64,000 bases of DNA from Clostridiales bacterium (GTDB taxonomy: Bacteria; Bacillota; Clostridia; Oscillospirales; Oscillospiraceae): assembly GCA_022785125.1 (NCBI GenBank), contig JALFRA010000007.1:186001-250000 (forward strand). Reading direction: 5' to 3'. Below are positions 9,773 through 17,427 of this stretch, piece after piece. Each line of letters starts with the position of its first letter. The first letter of the stretch is position 1. Made by a program: the position numbers and the translations under genes. The notes beneath the pieces are model-generated. The model ran no database searches and was not told where the DNA came from. It saw nothing but the letters and a program-made list of their open reading frames with translations.

Positions 9773-11455
9773 ATGAAATTCACTCGAAGGTTGTGCGCGT
9801 TTGTTTTGACGGGGACGCTCTTGTCTGGTGGCCTTTTCAGTCTACCCGCCCGGGCGGCGGAGGGCGGGGATGTTCTGTGGTTGGACACCTTTGATGAGAT
9901 CTACTCCTTCAGCTGCGGCTATGCCTATGTGAGCAAGGGGAATACGAGCTACTTTGTGAACCCCTCCGGGGTCCGGCTGGCGGTGGACCCAGCCCTGGAC
10001 TGCGTGGGTCCCTTCCAGAATGGATTTGCGCCGGTTCGACCCGCTGGAACAAAGAAACCGACAGAATATCCTCAGACTTTGGGCTGGATGGGCTTGGATG
10101 GGACACTGGCGCTGCCGTTTGATTCCTTCGATACTTGCTATGCCGCCTTTCAACGCAACACCCTGTTTACTACCGGGAGAGACGGACAGCCGGTCACCCT
10201 GGGGGCGGATGGTCAGGTGATTGCCCAGGCCCCTGATAATCTGATCCTGACAGATCTCCCCTGGGCCAACTACAACGGTCTTGTTCCTGTCTATGAGGTC
10301 CAAGAGGACGGAAACCTCAAGCTGGGCTTTGCGGACCGGAACTGGGTGCTTGTGATCCCGCCCCAATACGACAACAGCTATTCCGGCTTTACCCAGGGGG
10401 GAGCGCTGGTCTCCCAGCCGGATACCGATGATTATTACTACATCAACTGCCAGGGGGAAAAGATTTGGGGACCGATTACCTGGGAGGACGATGGTTGGCT
10501 TGAGATCACCAGCGGTTTTTGGGATGGATTGCTGTCTGTCCCGGACGAAAACGGAATGTGGGGCGCGGTGGACACCCACGGCGAACTGGTGATTCCATAT
10601 GAATATGAGCAGCCCTTCTATTTCTCCTCCGGGTATGCTTTTGTGGTCAAAGAGGGAACGCTGCAGGTTATTGATACCTCCGGTGAAGCGCTGCTCACCG
10701 ATGCCGCCGTTTCTCCTGATCCCAGCGGATTCTCCTATTCCTATTCTGAGGGTCTGGCCGCCGTCTGTAACGGCGGGAAGTGGGGCTATATGGACACTTC
10801 CGGTCAGATGGTGATCCCCTGCGTGTATGCCGACGCGCTGCCTTTTTCTGAGGGCCTGGCCTGGGTCCAGCGGGAGGACGGCGTGTGGGGCATTCTGAAA
10901 AGCCCGCTGGCGAAGCAAAGCAGCTGGGCAGAGGAGGAGATCCGCCGGGCCTATGTGCGTGAGATCGTCACAGAACGGACTGCCTGTAATTTACAGTCCT
11001 CTCTGACCCGGCTCCAGTGCGCCGAACTGATGGTCAACCTGGCGGAACTGACCACCGGGCGGCCCATTTTGGAGGGCGAGGCCAACCGCTTCACGGACAC
11101 CAAGGACTGGATGGCCCGAAAGGGGGCGGCAGCCGGGATCATTGAAGGGGTGGAGGATGGCAGCAAATTTGCCCCCGATGCAGTTGTGACCCGGGAACAG
11201 CTGGCAGCCATGCTGTACCGGACCATCCAATACATCCGGCAGGAGACAGGGAAGGGGGCGCTGGAGACCGGCAGCCTGTCTGGCTATACCGACGCCGCCC
11301 AGGTCTCTCCCTGGGCGCAGGAGGCCATGGCCGCGCTCCATGCCGCCGCTATTTTGAAGGGCACCTCCGGCACCACCTTGTCGCCCAAGGACACCACCAC
11401 CGTGGAGCAGGGGATTCTGCTGGCCCTGCGGGCCTATGAAATAACGACTTCATAA
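9773..11455 (+). CDS. Secreted WG-repeat protein with C-terminal SLH domains
   Basis: 560-residue exported protein. A signal peptide spans residues 1-29 (MKFTRRL, hydrophobic core, cleavage near ARA-AEG). Residues about 35-385 hold WG (beta-leucine-rich-like) repeats, for example NGGKWGYMDTSGQMVIP and ENGMWGAVDTHGELVIP. Residues about 400-560 form two to three S-layer homology motifs (FTDTKDWMARKGAAAGII, FAPDAVVTREQLAAMLYR, YTDAAQVSPWAQEAM) that would anchor it to secondary cell-wall polymer. The start ATG has GGGAGG at 9761-9766. Codon use is less GC-rich than its neighbours. No partner gene suggests a function. Confidence 0.85.
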   Translation: MKFTRRLCAFVLTGTLLSGGLFSLPARAAEGGDVLWLDTFDEIYSFSCGYAYVSKGNTSYFVNPSGVRLAVDPALDCVGPFQNGFAPVRPAGTKKPTEYPQTLGWMGLDGTLALPFDSFDTCYAAFQRNTLFTTGRDGQPVTLGADGQVIAQAPDNLILTDLPWANYNGLVPVYEVQEDGNLKLGFADRNWVLVIPPQYDNSYSGFTQGGALVSQPDTDDYYYINCQGEKIWGPITWEDDGWLEITSGFWDGLLSVPDENGMWGAVDTHGELVIPYEYEQPFYFSSGYAFVVKEGTLQVIDTSGEALLTDAAVSPDPSGFSYSYSEGLAAVCNGGKWGYMDTSGQMVIPCVYADALPFSEGLAWVQREDGVWGILKSPLAKQSSWAEEEIRRAYVREIVTERTACNLQSSLTRLQCAELMVNLAELTTGRPILEGEANRFTDTKDWMARKGAAAGIIEGVEDGSKFAPDAVVTREQLAAMLYRTIQYIRQETGKGALETGSLSGYTDAAQVSPWAQEAMAALHAAAILKGTSGTTLSPKDTTTVEQGILLALRAYEITTS

Positions 11456-11484
11456 AGTAATTTTTTGCAGAGAGAAGGGAAAAT

Positions 11485-11835
11485 ATGCTAAATGATGCAG
11501 CTTGTGACCGCTCTTTTAGGAGCGTTCGCTCCTTTGCGGAAGCGTGCGGCGGTTCGCCTGATAGTTTCTATCAGAAAGTAGATGCCCTGGTTCATTGTAA
11601 TGATAATGACAGGGAATATTTGTACCGGGGGATTGACATAAACATCAGCTACCACTTTGGTTATATGGATTATCAGGTGGAGTTGATATGGGAGGATGAC
11701 AGCAGCCAGCCGGATTATAAGAGCATTGGGTTACACGGAAAATATTCGACGAACTGGCAGGAGTTCTCGGTCTGTGAAGATAAATTATCTTTTATGGACG
11801 GCAGCAATAGAATAAGCATATTTGTCAGAAAATAA
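11485..11835 (+). CDS. Hypothetical protein
   Basis: 116 residues, no family recognised. It lies 29 nt after the WG-repeat gene with its own AGAGAAGGG site 6 nt before the ATG. Acidic and aromatic-rich (SYHFGYMDYQVELIWEDDSS), no signal peptide or membrane segment. Base composition is clearly lower in GC than the surroundings, as often seen for recently acquired genes. The stop codon abuts a long hairpin. Confidence 0.6.
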   Translation: MLNDAACDRSFRSVRSFAEACGGSPDSFYQKVDALVHCNDNDREYLYRGIDINISYHFGYMDYQVELIWEDDSSQPDYKSIGLHGKYSTNWQEFSVCEDKLSFMDGSNRISIFVRK

Positions 11836-11865
11836 GGATAGGGGCGTAAATGCGCCCCTATCCTT
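11834..11865. terminator. Convergent hairpin between the small gene and the recombinase
   Basis: 13-bp perfect stem AAGGATAGGGGCG / CGCCCCTATCCTT with a 6-nt loop. The recombinase stop codon lies inside it. Only weak T stretches flank it (TTATTTT on the - strand), so efficiency is uncertain. Confidence 0.6.
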
Positions 11866-12889
11866 CGTTATTCTCGTCCTTTTTGTTCTTTTTCCGGGCC
11901 TTGCCCAGGGGATTGGCACGGGCGGCGGCACGGAGGTTCTCGTTGTCCACATGGGTATAGATCTGGGTGGTGTTCAGGTTCTCGTGGCCCAGCACCTCCT
12001 GCAAGGTCCGCACGTCCACGCCGTTTTGCAGCATCAGGGTGGCGGCGGTGTGGCGCAGCTTATGGCTGGAGTAGAGAGACGGGTCCAGACCCGCTTTCAG
12101 CAGCCGCTGTTTTACCATATAATGGACCGCCGCCGTGGTCATGCGGGTGTGGGAGCGGGTGAGGAAGAGGGCGTTTTTGTCCGCCGCCGCCTGGTTGTTC
12201 CGCTCCTCCAGCCAGTCGTCCAGCGCCTCCCGGCAGGCTTCATTGAGGAAAATCATCCGTTCTTTGTTGCCTTTGCCCAGCACACGGAGCTGTTCCTGCC
12301 GGACATCGGTCAGGTTAAGACCAACTAACTCTGAAATTCGCAGCCCGCAGTTGAGAAACAGGATCAAAATGCAGTAATCTCTGGCCCGGTTGGGCTCGTC
12401 CACGGCCTCCAGCAGCATGATGGACTCGTCCAGAGACAGATACCGGGGCAGGGATTTCTTCAGCCGGGGGGAATCCAGGTCCTGCATGGGGTTTTCACCG
12501 ATCAGCTTGGCCTTGCTGGAGAGATACTTATAAAAGGAGCGGATGGCGGCGATCTTGCGGGCCCGGGCGGAGGGTTCCAGGCCGTAGCCGGAGGTGGGAC
12601 TGTTGGCGTGCTTGACCCGGTCACGGCTGAGGTAGCTCATGTAGCTGTACACGTCACTGAGATTCACCGAACGGGCCAGATCCAGATCCAGGTCGTCGAT
12701 ATCGATCTGATCCAGCGGCGTGTCCCGAGGCACCCGGCCTTTTTCAAGTTTGATGTAGCGGAAGAAGTTGCGCAGATCCAGATAGTATTCGTCCACGGTT
12801 TTCTTGGAGTGGCCCTGAATGGTCTCGTGGTAGACCAGGAAGTTGCGGAGCAGCTCAGGAGCGGTCAATTTGTAGTCATTATGGTCCAT
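11858..12889 (-). CDS. Tyrosine recombinase (XerC/XerD/XerS-like)
   Basis: 343-residue tyrosine-type site-specific recombinase. The N-terminal SAM-like core-binding domain (about 10-145) is followed by the catalytic domain (about 150-325) with the full set: R in LNCGLRISELVGL, K in GKGNKERMIF, HKLRH, LGHENL, and the nucleophilic tyrosine in NTTQIYTHV. The SD GAGGAGG lies before the ATG. The length exceeds a usual XerC/D (about 300) and approaches XerS-type single recombinases. An 11-6-11 palindrome begins about 20 nt upstream of the start. It could serve chromosome dimer resolution or belong to the neighbouring decayed element. Confidence 0.88.
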   Translation of the reverse strand: MDHNDYKLTAPELLRNFLVYHETIQGHSKKTVDEYYLDLRNFFRYIKLEKGRVPRDTPLDQIDIDDLDLDLARSVNLSDVYSYMSYLSRDRVKHANSPTSGYGLEPSARARKIAAIRSFYKYLSSKAKLIGENPMQDLDSPRLKKSLPRYLSLDESIMLLEAVDEPNRARDYCILILFLNCGLRISELVGLNLTDVRQEQLRVLGKGNKERMIFLNEACREALDDWLEERNNQAAADKNALFLTRSHTRMTTAAVHYMVKQRLLKAGLDPSLYSSHKLRHTAATLMLQNGVDVRTLQEVLGHENLNTTQIYTHVDNENLRAAARANPLGKARKKNKKDENNEG

Positions 12890-12910
12890 GGGGGCTTTCC
12901 CCCTCCTCTC

Positions 12911-12940
12911 AACTCAACAAAATTTTTATTTTGTTGAGTT
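12911..12940. repeat. dif-like perfect palindrome next to the recombinase gene
   Basis: Arms AACTCAACAAAA (12911-12922) and TTTTGTTGAGTT (12929-12940) around the 6-nt centre TTTTTA. Trimmed by one base each side it has the 11-6-11 layout of Xer recombination sites, and TTTTGTTGAGT matches 8 of 11 positions of the classical XerD arm TTATGTTAAAT. A weaker relative (CAACAAAATA...TGTTG) lies at about 13018-13040. It may instead be an operator of the recombinase gene. Confidence 0.5.
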
Positions 12941-13086
12941 CGTAGTTGAGGTCCAGAGGGGTCCCTCCAGCCGGCCCCGGCCAGGCCTCAGACGGCCCGG
13001 CTCCGCCGGCGGCTGCTGCAACAAAATAAAAAATGCTGTTGTATGTGTTTGTTTGTCCGTTCCGAACAGACACGCCCGGTTCAGGC

Positions 13087-13108
13087 GGGCCGATGTGGGC
13101 ATCGGCCC
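13087..13108. repeat. Small intergenic hairpin between the recombinase and the DnaC-like remnant
   Basis: GGGCCGATG / CATCGGCCC with loop TGGG. The 279-nt interval 12890-13168 otherwise shows the palindrome at 12911 and no coding sequence I can support. Confidence 0.5.
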
Positions 13109-13168
13109 CTACGGCAATTCCGAAACGATGCCGTCACAACTCAACGATACCATCCCGGCGGACCTTTG

Positions 13169-13665
13169 TCAATCCGCCGGACTGCCGCCGGTCAGCAGCG
13201 TCTGCATCCGTTTGACACGCCCCGCTGTTTTTTCCCGCCGCAGACTGGTTCCGTCAAAGCAAACCGGCACACACCGCTCCAGCACCCGGTCATGGATGCG
13301 GCTGTCGTCCCGGTCGGCGTTTTTCAGCTCCTTCAGAGTCAGATTGGTGGTCACCACCATGGGCCGCCCGGACAGATACCGGCGGTTGATGATCTCGTAC
13401 ACCTGTTCCCGGGCGTAGGGCGTAAGGTTTTGCCCGCGCCCGCCGGGCCCCAGAACAGCAGGCCCATGTTCTCCCGACGCATCTCCGGCCAGTGCTCCAC
13501 ATACTGCCTGGCCCAGGCCAGCTGAGGCACCGCCCCGTTGTCCTTGTCGAAGGTACAGGCCATCAGCCCCTGGGCCGAGCCGAACACCCGCTTGCGCTTT
13601 TGCTGGATGCGGTTGGCTTTTTCCCGTTCCATAGCCTCCCGCAGCCGTTCCTCCCGATCCATCAT
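13169..13665 (-). pseudogene. Broken DnaC/IstB-like ATP-binding protein
   Basis: N-terminal part (13665 downwards, frame 1) reads MMDREERLREAMEREKANR and continues to LLFWGPAGAGKT, a Walker A motif. Immediately afterwards the frame breaks into junk. The C-terminal part resumes in another frame around 13402 as VYEIINRRYLSGRP-VVTTNLTLKEL and continues to the stop at 13169 (SRIHDRVLERCVPVCF). About 60-70 residues expected between the P-loop and the sensor region are missing, so there is an internal deletion plus frameshift. Such helicase loaders normally follow a replication initiator gene, as here: its start overlaps the RepA-like stop by ATGA. Confidence 0.8.
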
Positions 13666-14144
13666 AAACTCTCCCCCTCTCTATATTGATAAGAATAGTT
13701 GTTCTCTTTTTGTAGTTCCCTCAGGTTGTTAGGGGACGCTTTTCCGACCTGGTCATGGTCCGGTTTCCGACCGGGTCCCGGTCGGTTTTTCGGCCCGCTC
13801 CCGGTCAAAAAAGCGTCCTCGGGCAGGGACAAAAAAATTTGGCTGGCCTCCCCCCTCCTTGGCGTCACCCGCCGGATCAGGCCCGCCTGTTCCAGTTCCT
13901 TCAGCCGCTTCTTGACCACTGTGGTTCCCCGCCCCAGCGCCGACGCCAGCCTGGCGATGGGATAGCGCACATACACCCACCCCTCCTCTGACCACCAGCC
14001 GTTCTTCTGGGACAGGGTGGCCCGATCCAGCAGCAGAGCGTAGAGCAGCAGGGCCGTCCCCGACAGATCCAGCTCCAGCAGCGGCCTGGGCAGGGGCAGA
14101 TAGTTGGTCAGCGCCCCCTCCCTGCCGTAGCGCACCAGCTTCAT
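13662..14144 (-). CDS. Replication initiator protein A N-terminal domain protein
   Basis: 160 residues resembling the RepA_N winged-helix domain found in plasmid, phage and ICE initiators of Firmicutes. Matching features: NYLPLPRPLLELDLSGTA, LLYALLLDRATLSQKNGW, EEGWVYVRYPIARLASAL, TTVVKKRLKELEQAGLIRR. ATG at 14144 is used because GGGGGGAGG lies 6 nt before it; the longer frame to 14297 has no site. The tail after residue 110 is low-complexity and basic. It overlaps the broken DnaC-like gene by 4 nt. Probably a relic of an integrated element; whether it is still expressed is unknown. Confidence 0.72.
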   Translation of the reverse strand: MKLVRYGREGALTNYLPLPRPLLELDLSGTALLLYALLLDRATLSQKNGWWSEEGWVYVRYPIARLASALGRGTTVVKKRLKELEQAGLIRRVTPRRGEASQIFLSLPEDAFLTGSGPKNRPGPGRKPDHDQVGKASPNNLRELQKENNYSYQYREGESL

Positions 14145-14212
14145 GGGCCTCCCCCCTTTCACCTGTAGGGTGTTTGGGGGGATTTGTTGTATGTTTGGGT
14201 ACATCCAGCGGC

Positions 14213-14244
14213 AAAAAAAGACCTTCCCCACAGGGAAGGTCTTT
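14213..14244 (-). terminator. Rho-independent terminator of the dehydratase operon
   Basis: Stem AAAGACCTTCCC / GGGAAGGTCTTT (12 bp) with a 4-nt loop; on the - strand a T run follows (A run 14213-14219). Confidence 0.92.
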
Positions 14245-14259
14245 GAAATAGCTATGAGA

Positions 14260-15906
14260 TTACCCCTCCAGAGCGAAGAGGGCGGCGCCCAGAGCACCGT
14301 TGAGCTGGGCCCGGTCGGAGACGATGAGATCCACCCCCAGCTCCCGCTGGATGGCCTCCACCACGCCCCGGTTCTTGGACACGCCGCCGGTCATCATATA
14401 GTTGCTCTCGCCCCCCAGGCGGCGGCACAGGGCGGCGGTGCGGGAGGCCACCGACTGGTTCAGGCCGTGGATGATGTCCCCCCGGTCCTTGTTCTGGGCG
14501 ATGAGGGACACCACCTCCGACTCGGCAAAGACGGTGCACATGGAGGAAATGGCGATGTCCTCCTTCCACTCCAGCCCGGCCCAGCTCATCTCCTCCATGG
14601 ACAGCTCCAGGGTGCGGGCCATCAGCTCCAGAAAGCGGCCGGTACCGGCGGCACACTTGTCGTTCATCAGGAAGTTGACCACGTTGCCCTGGTCGTCCAG
14701 CCGGATCACCTTGCTGTCCTGACCGCCGATGTCGATGATGGTGCGCACAGTGGAATCCAGGAAGTAGGCTCCCTTGGCGTGGCAGGTGATCTCGGTGATG
14801 GACTTGTCCCCCATCTGGATGGCGGAGCGCCCGTAGCCGGTGGTGACGGTGGCGGCGATGTCCGCCTCGGTCAGCCCCGCCTGTTTGAGGGCCTGCTCCA
14901 GGGCACGCTCCGCTCCCGCCAAGGCCCCCGCCCCGGTGGGCAGAATCACCCCCGCCACCAGCTGGCGGTTGCGGTCCAGAATGGCCACATCCGTGCTGGT
15001 GGACCCGCTGTCGATGCCCACATAATACCGTCCGCCGCTCATGGCGCTCCCTCCTTTTTTCGCTGTGGTTTGTGCCGGGACCATGGTCTCGGCAAAGGCC
15101 TCCAGCCGGGTACGCAGCTGTCCGCTGCTCCCCGCCGTATAGTCCGACTCCAGCTTGAGCATGGGCACGGTGAGCTCATGGCGCAGGCCGGAGTATTCAA
15201 AGCCGTAGTAGTCACAGAATTTCACCGTATGGTACACCACACCCTTGAGATGGGGGTCGTTGACCAGCTGCCGCCGCCCGGCGGCGTCGGTCATCCGCAT
15301 ACAGGGGATCTGCTCCAGCAGAGCCCCGGCGTACCAGCCCATCAGGGCGTCAAAGTCCCCACCCTCCGGCGGCGGGGCCACGCTGCGGTTGTAGACGCAG
15401 GTGTCGTTGCGTACCGGCAGGGGGAGCGCCTCCTCCATGGCCGCAAAGAGCTTGTCCCCTACCCTGCCTCCCAGCACGCTGAGGTAGGGCTCTGTAGGCC
15501 GGTCCAGGGGCGTGAAGGCCGCCCGGAAAGCTGTTTCGTCAAACTTGGTGCCCTTGTAGGCCCCGTAGGCCTCCGCCAGAGCCAGCAGCTCCCCCTTCAT
15601 CCGGGTTTTGGCGCAGTCGCCTCCGCAGTGGAGCAGGTCCATCAGGTAGAGGAAGTCCAGCTTGCCGTGCCGGAGCAGGATGTCGTACACGCTGCGGATC
15701 ACGTCGCAGCAGTTGACCAGCACCAGCTCTCGTACCTGCCCGGACAGGCAGGCCTCCAGCACCGCCTTGCCGAAGCCGCACAGGTTGGGGTGGCCCAGCT
15801 GGTCGCTGAGGGGGAAGGAGTCGGGCATCTGGTCCAGCACCACGCACTCTCCCCCCAGGGCGCGCAAAAGTTCCACCGGGGTGTATTTACAGATATAGTG
15901 GGTCAT
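14260..15906 (-). CDS. 2-hydroxyacyl-CoA dehydratase subunit fused to its BadF/BcrA-type ATPase activator
   Basis: 548 residues in two parts. Residues 1 to about 275 are a dehydratase subunit of the HgdB/FldB/BcrB-BcrC type (YTPVELLRALG, CCDVIRSVYDIL, C-terminal SSGQLRTRLEAFAE), which carries an iron-sulfur cluster. Residues 289-548 are a complete 260-residue activator: GIDSGSTSTDVAIL phosphate loop, IDIGGQDSK, and the two cluster cysteines in NDKCAAGTG and SSMCTVFAES. The ATP-driven activator injects one electron into the dehydratase. The joining region TTAKKGGSA is encoded by an A6 tract and a strong Shine-Dalgarno just before an internal ATG (15042). Removing one A would give a stop overlapping that ATG. 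The product may thus be a true fusion, two products by slippage, or a sequencing artefact. Confidence 0.85.
   Translation of the reverse strand: MTHYICKYTPVELLRALGGECVVLDQMPDSFPLSDQLGHPNLCGFGKAVLEACLSGQVRELVLVNCCDVIRSVYDILLRHGKLDFLYLMDLLHCGGDCAKTRMKGELLALAEAYGAYKGTKFDETAFRAAFTPLDRPTEPYLSVLGGRVGDKLFAAMEEALPLPVRNDTCVYNRSVAPPPEGGDFDALMGWYAGALLEQIPCMRMTDAAGRRQLVNDPHLKGVVYHTVKFCDYYGFEYSGLRHELTVPMLKLESDYTAGSSGQLRTRLEAFAETMVPAQTTAKKGGSAMSGGRYYVGIDSGSTSTDVAILDRNRQLVAGVILPTGAGALAGAERALEQALKQAGLTEADIAATVTTGYGRSAIQMGDKSITEITCHAKGAYFLDSTVRTIIDIGGQDSKVIRLDDQGNVVNFLMNDKCAAGTGRFLELMARTLELSMEEMSWAGLEWKEDIAISSMCTVFAESEVVSLIAQNKDRGDIIHGLNQSVASRTAALCRRLGGESNYMMTGGVSKNRGVVEAIQRELGVDLIVSDRAQLNGALGAALFALEG
15040..15060 (-). 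promoter_or_regulatory. Internal ribosome-binding site and start for a stand-alone activator
   Basis: AAAGGAGG (15050-15057) stands 7 nt before an in-frame ATG (15042-15040) inside the fused gene. It is preceded by and overlaps an A6 homopolymer (15055-15060). Translation from here gives a 260-residue activator, the normal size of HgdC/BcrA/FldI proteins. Confidence 0.7.
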
Positions 15907-17183
15907 GCCTGTCCCCCCTTTCCCTGTTTCAGCAGCTCCACAAAGGCCTCCATGCGGGTGGCCAGCTGGCCCTCGCCGCCGTGGCTGCGGTCGCAGCCGT
16001 CGCCGTCCAGCACCAGGGTGGGGATGCCGGCGGCCTCAAAGGTCTCCTTGGCCAGCTGTGCCCCGCCCAGGGTGTGCTTGCAGCCCCAGTGGCAGAACCA
16101 CACCGCTCCGTCTGCCTTGAGCTGGCGGGCGGCCTCCAGCCCCTTCTCAATGCGCCGGGACACCGGGCCGTTAAAGGCGGAGTACACCACCCGCTGGGCC
16201 ATGGCCTCATAGGGGTCGGCGGAAAAGGCGGGCTGGATGCCCTCAAAGCACATATCGCACCCCACGATCTGCACGTCCCGGTTGAAGTCGGTGACCTGCC
16301 GCAGGGGGGCCACCCAAAAGGGGGTGGTGTGGTGCCACAGCAGCCGCACCCCCTCCGCCGGGGCCGCCGATTCCGTGTCCTTCAGGCACTGGAGGGTGAA
16401 GGCCTCGGTTTCCGGGGTGCCCAGAAGAATATGGAGGGCGAAGGCGGCGAACATCTCCCCCGTCATCTCACAGGGGATGCACTTGTCCGCCTTCAGGGTC
16501 AGATAGCGGTGGTAGTTGGCCAGGCTCCGGTTGCTGCGCTCCACCGTCTCCTCCAGGGCGGACTGGCTCAGCTTCTGGCCGGTCTGTTTCTCCAGAAAGG
16601 CCACCATGTCCCGCAGCTGGTCGGCCACATAGTCCACGGCGCTCTGGTCGGTGCGGTAGGGCACGTCCACCATGAAGTGGGGCACGTCAAAATACTCCGC
16701 CAGCCGCCGGAAGGTGAGCAGATTGGCGTCGCAGGCCAGGGTGGTGGACAGAATGAACCGGGGCTTGGGCATCAGGCCCTTCTCCGCCGCCCCGATGAAG
16801 ATTTTATGATAGGAGCAGAAGGTCTCGGGCAGGCCCTCGCTCTCGGCGTGGCGGAGGAAGGCCCCCTCCGCCTGGGTGCCGGACAGGAAGCAGCCGAAGC
16901 CCTCGCAGGAGTAAGGGGACAGCCCCAGCACCTGGAGGGGCTCGCAGGGCAGAAACAGGCTGACCATAGCCGCCCTGTCCGGGTGGGCCAGGGGCGCGAT
17001 CATGGAGTTCATGGTCTGGACCGCCACCATCTGGGCGGACTTGGTGGTCAGCTTGCCGGGGGCCAGCTTTAATTGCAGGTTTTTGGCCCGGTAGCCGGTG
17101 GTGAGCCATTTCCGGGCCTTGTCCGGGTCTTTGTCGCACAGGGCCTGGATCCAGGCCCCGAAGGATGTGACGATGTCTTTCAT
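15903..17183 (-). CDS. 2-hydroxyacyl-CoA dehydratase subunit (HgdB/FldC family)
   Basis: 426 residues, the normal size for a dehydratase subunit. Seen: SPYSCEGFGCFLSG, FILSTTLACDANLLTF, HFMVDVPYRTD, VGCDMCFEG, and the C-terminal WFCHWGCKHTLGGAQ with DGDGCDRS and GQLATRMEAFVELL, whose cysteines would ligate the iron-sulfur cluster. It removes water from an (R)-2-hydroxyacyl-CoA by a ketyl-radical route. First gene of the operon; its stop overlaps the fused gene by ATGA. The substrate (for example hydroxyglutaryl-, phenyllactyl- or hydroxyisocaproyl-CoA) cannot be told, since no CoA-transferase or hydroxyacid dehydrogenase is adjacent. Confidence 0.88.
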   Translation of the reverse strand: MKDIVTSFGAWIQALCDKDPDKARKWLTTGYRAKNLQLKLAPGKLTTKSAQMVAVQTMNSMIAPLAHPDRAAMVSLFLPCEPLQVLGLSPYSCEGFGCFLSGTQAEGAFLRHAESEGLPETFCSYHKIFIGAAEKGLMPKPRFILSTTLACDANLLTFRRLAEYFDVPHFMVDVPYRTDQSAVDYVADQLRDMVAFLEKQTGQKLSQSALEETVERSNRSLANYHRYLTLKADKCIPCEMTGEMFAAFALHILLGTPETEAFTLQCLKDTESAAPAEGVRLLWHHTTPFWVAPLRQVTDFNRDVQIVGCDMCFEGIQPAFSADPYEAMAQRVVYSAFNGPVSRRIEKGLEAARQLKADGAVWFCHWGCKHTLGGAQLAKETFEAAGIPTLVLDGDGCDRSHGGEGQLATRMEAFVELLKQGKGGQA

Positions 17184-17229
17184 GGGGTACCTCGTTTGGG
17201 AAGAAATAAATGAGGGCGGGCGGGGTTAT

Positions 17230-17256
17230 GCGGGCAGCCATAAAGGCCGCCCCTAC
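17230..17256 (+). repeat. 27-bp dispersed repeat B, copy 1
   Basis: GCGGGCAGCCATAAAGGCCG followed by CCCCTAC. Related copies lie at 17352-17378 and, inverted, at 44982-45008. Interval 17184-17427 contains only repeats. Confidence 0.65.
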
Positions 17257-17279
17257 GCTAAATTCCAGGCCCGCCCATT

Positions 17280-17328
17280 ACCTTCCCCCCACAGGGGGGA
17301 AGGTGGCCCGCAGGGCCGGATGAGGGGG
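17280..17328 (+). repeat. 49-bp dispersed palindromic repeat, copy 3
   Basis: Identical to the copy at 9573-9621 as far as I can read; inverted copy at 7302-7350. It is sandwiched between two copies of repeat B. Confidence 0.85.
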
Positions 17329-17351
17329 ACTTTCAGGCCATATCAGGGTAC

Positions 17352-17378
17352 GCGGGCGACCATAAATGCCGCCCCTAC
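17352..17378 (+). repeat. 27-bp dispersed repeat B, copy 2
   Basis: GCGGGCGACCATAAATGCCG followed by CCCCTAC; see copy at 17230-17256. Confidence 0.65.
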
Positions 17379-17427
17379 AAAGGCACCAAAACCGGCCCGC
17401 TGCCCGCCGCCCAGCGCCCGCTCTCCT

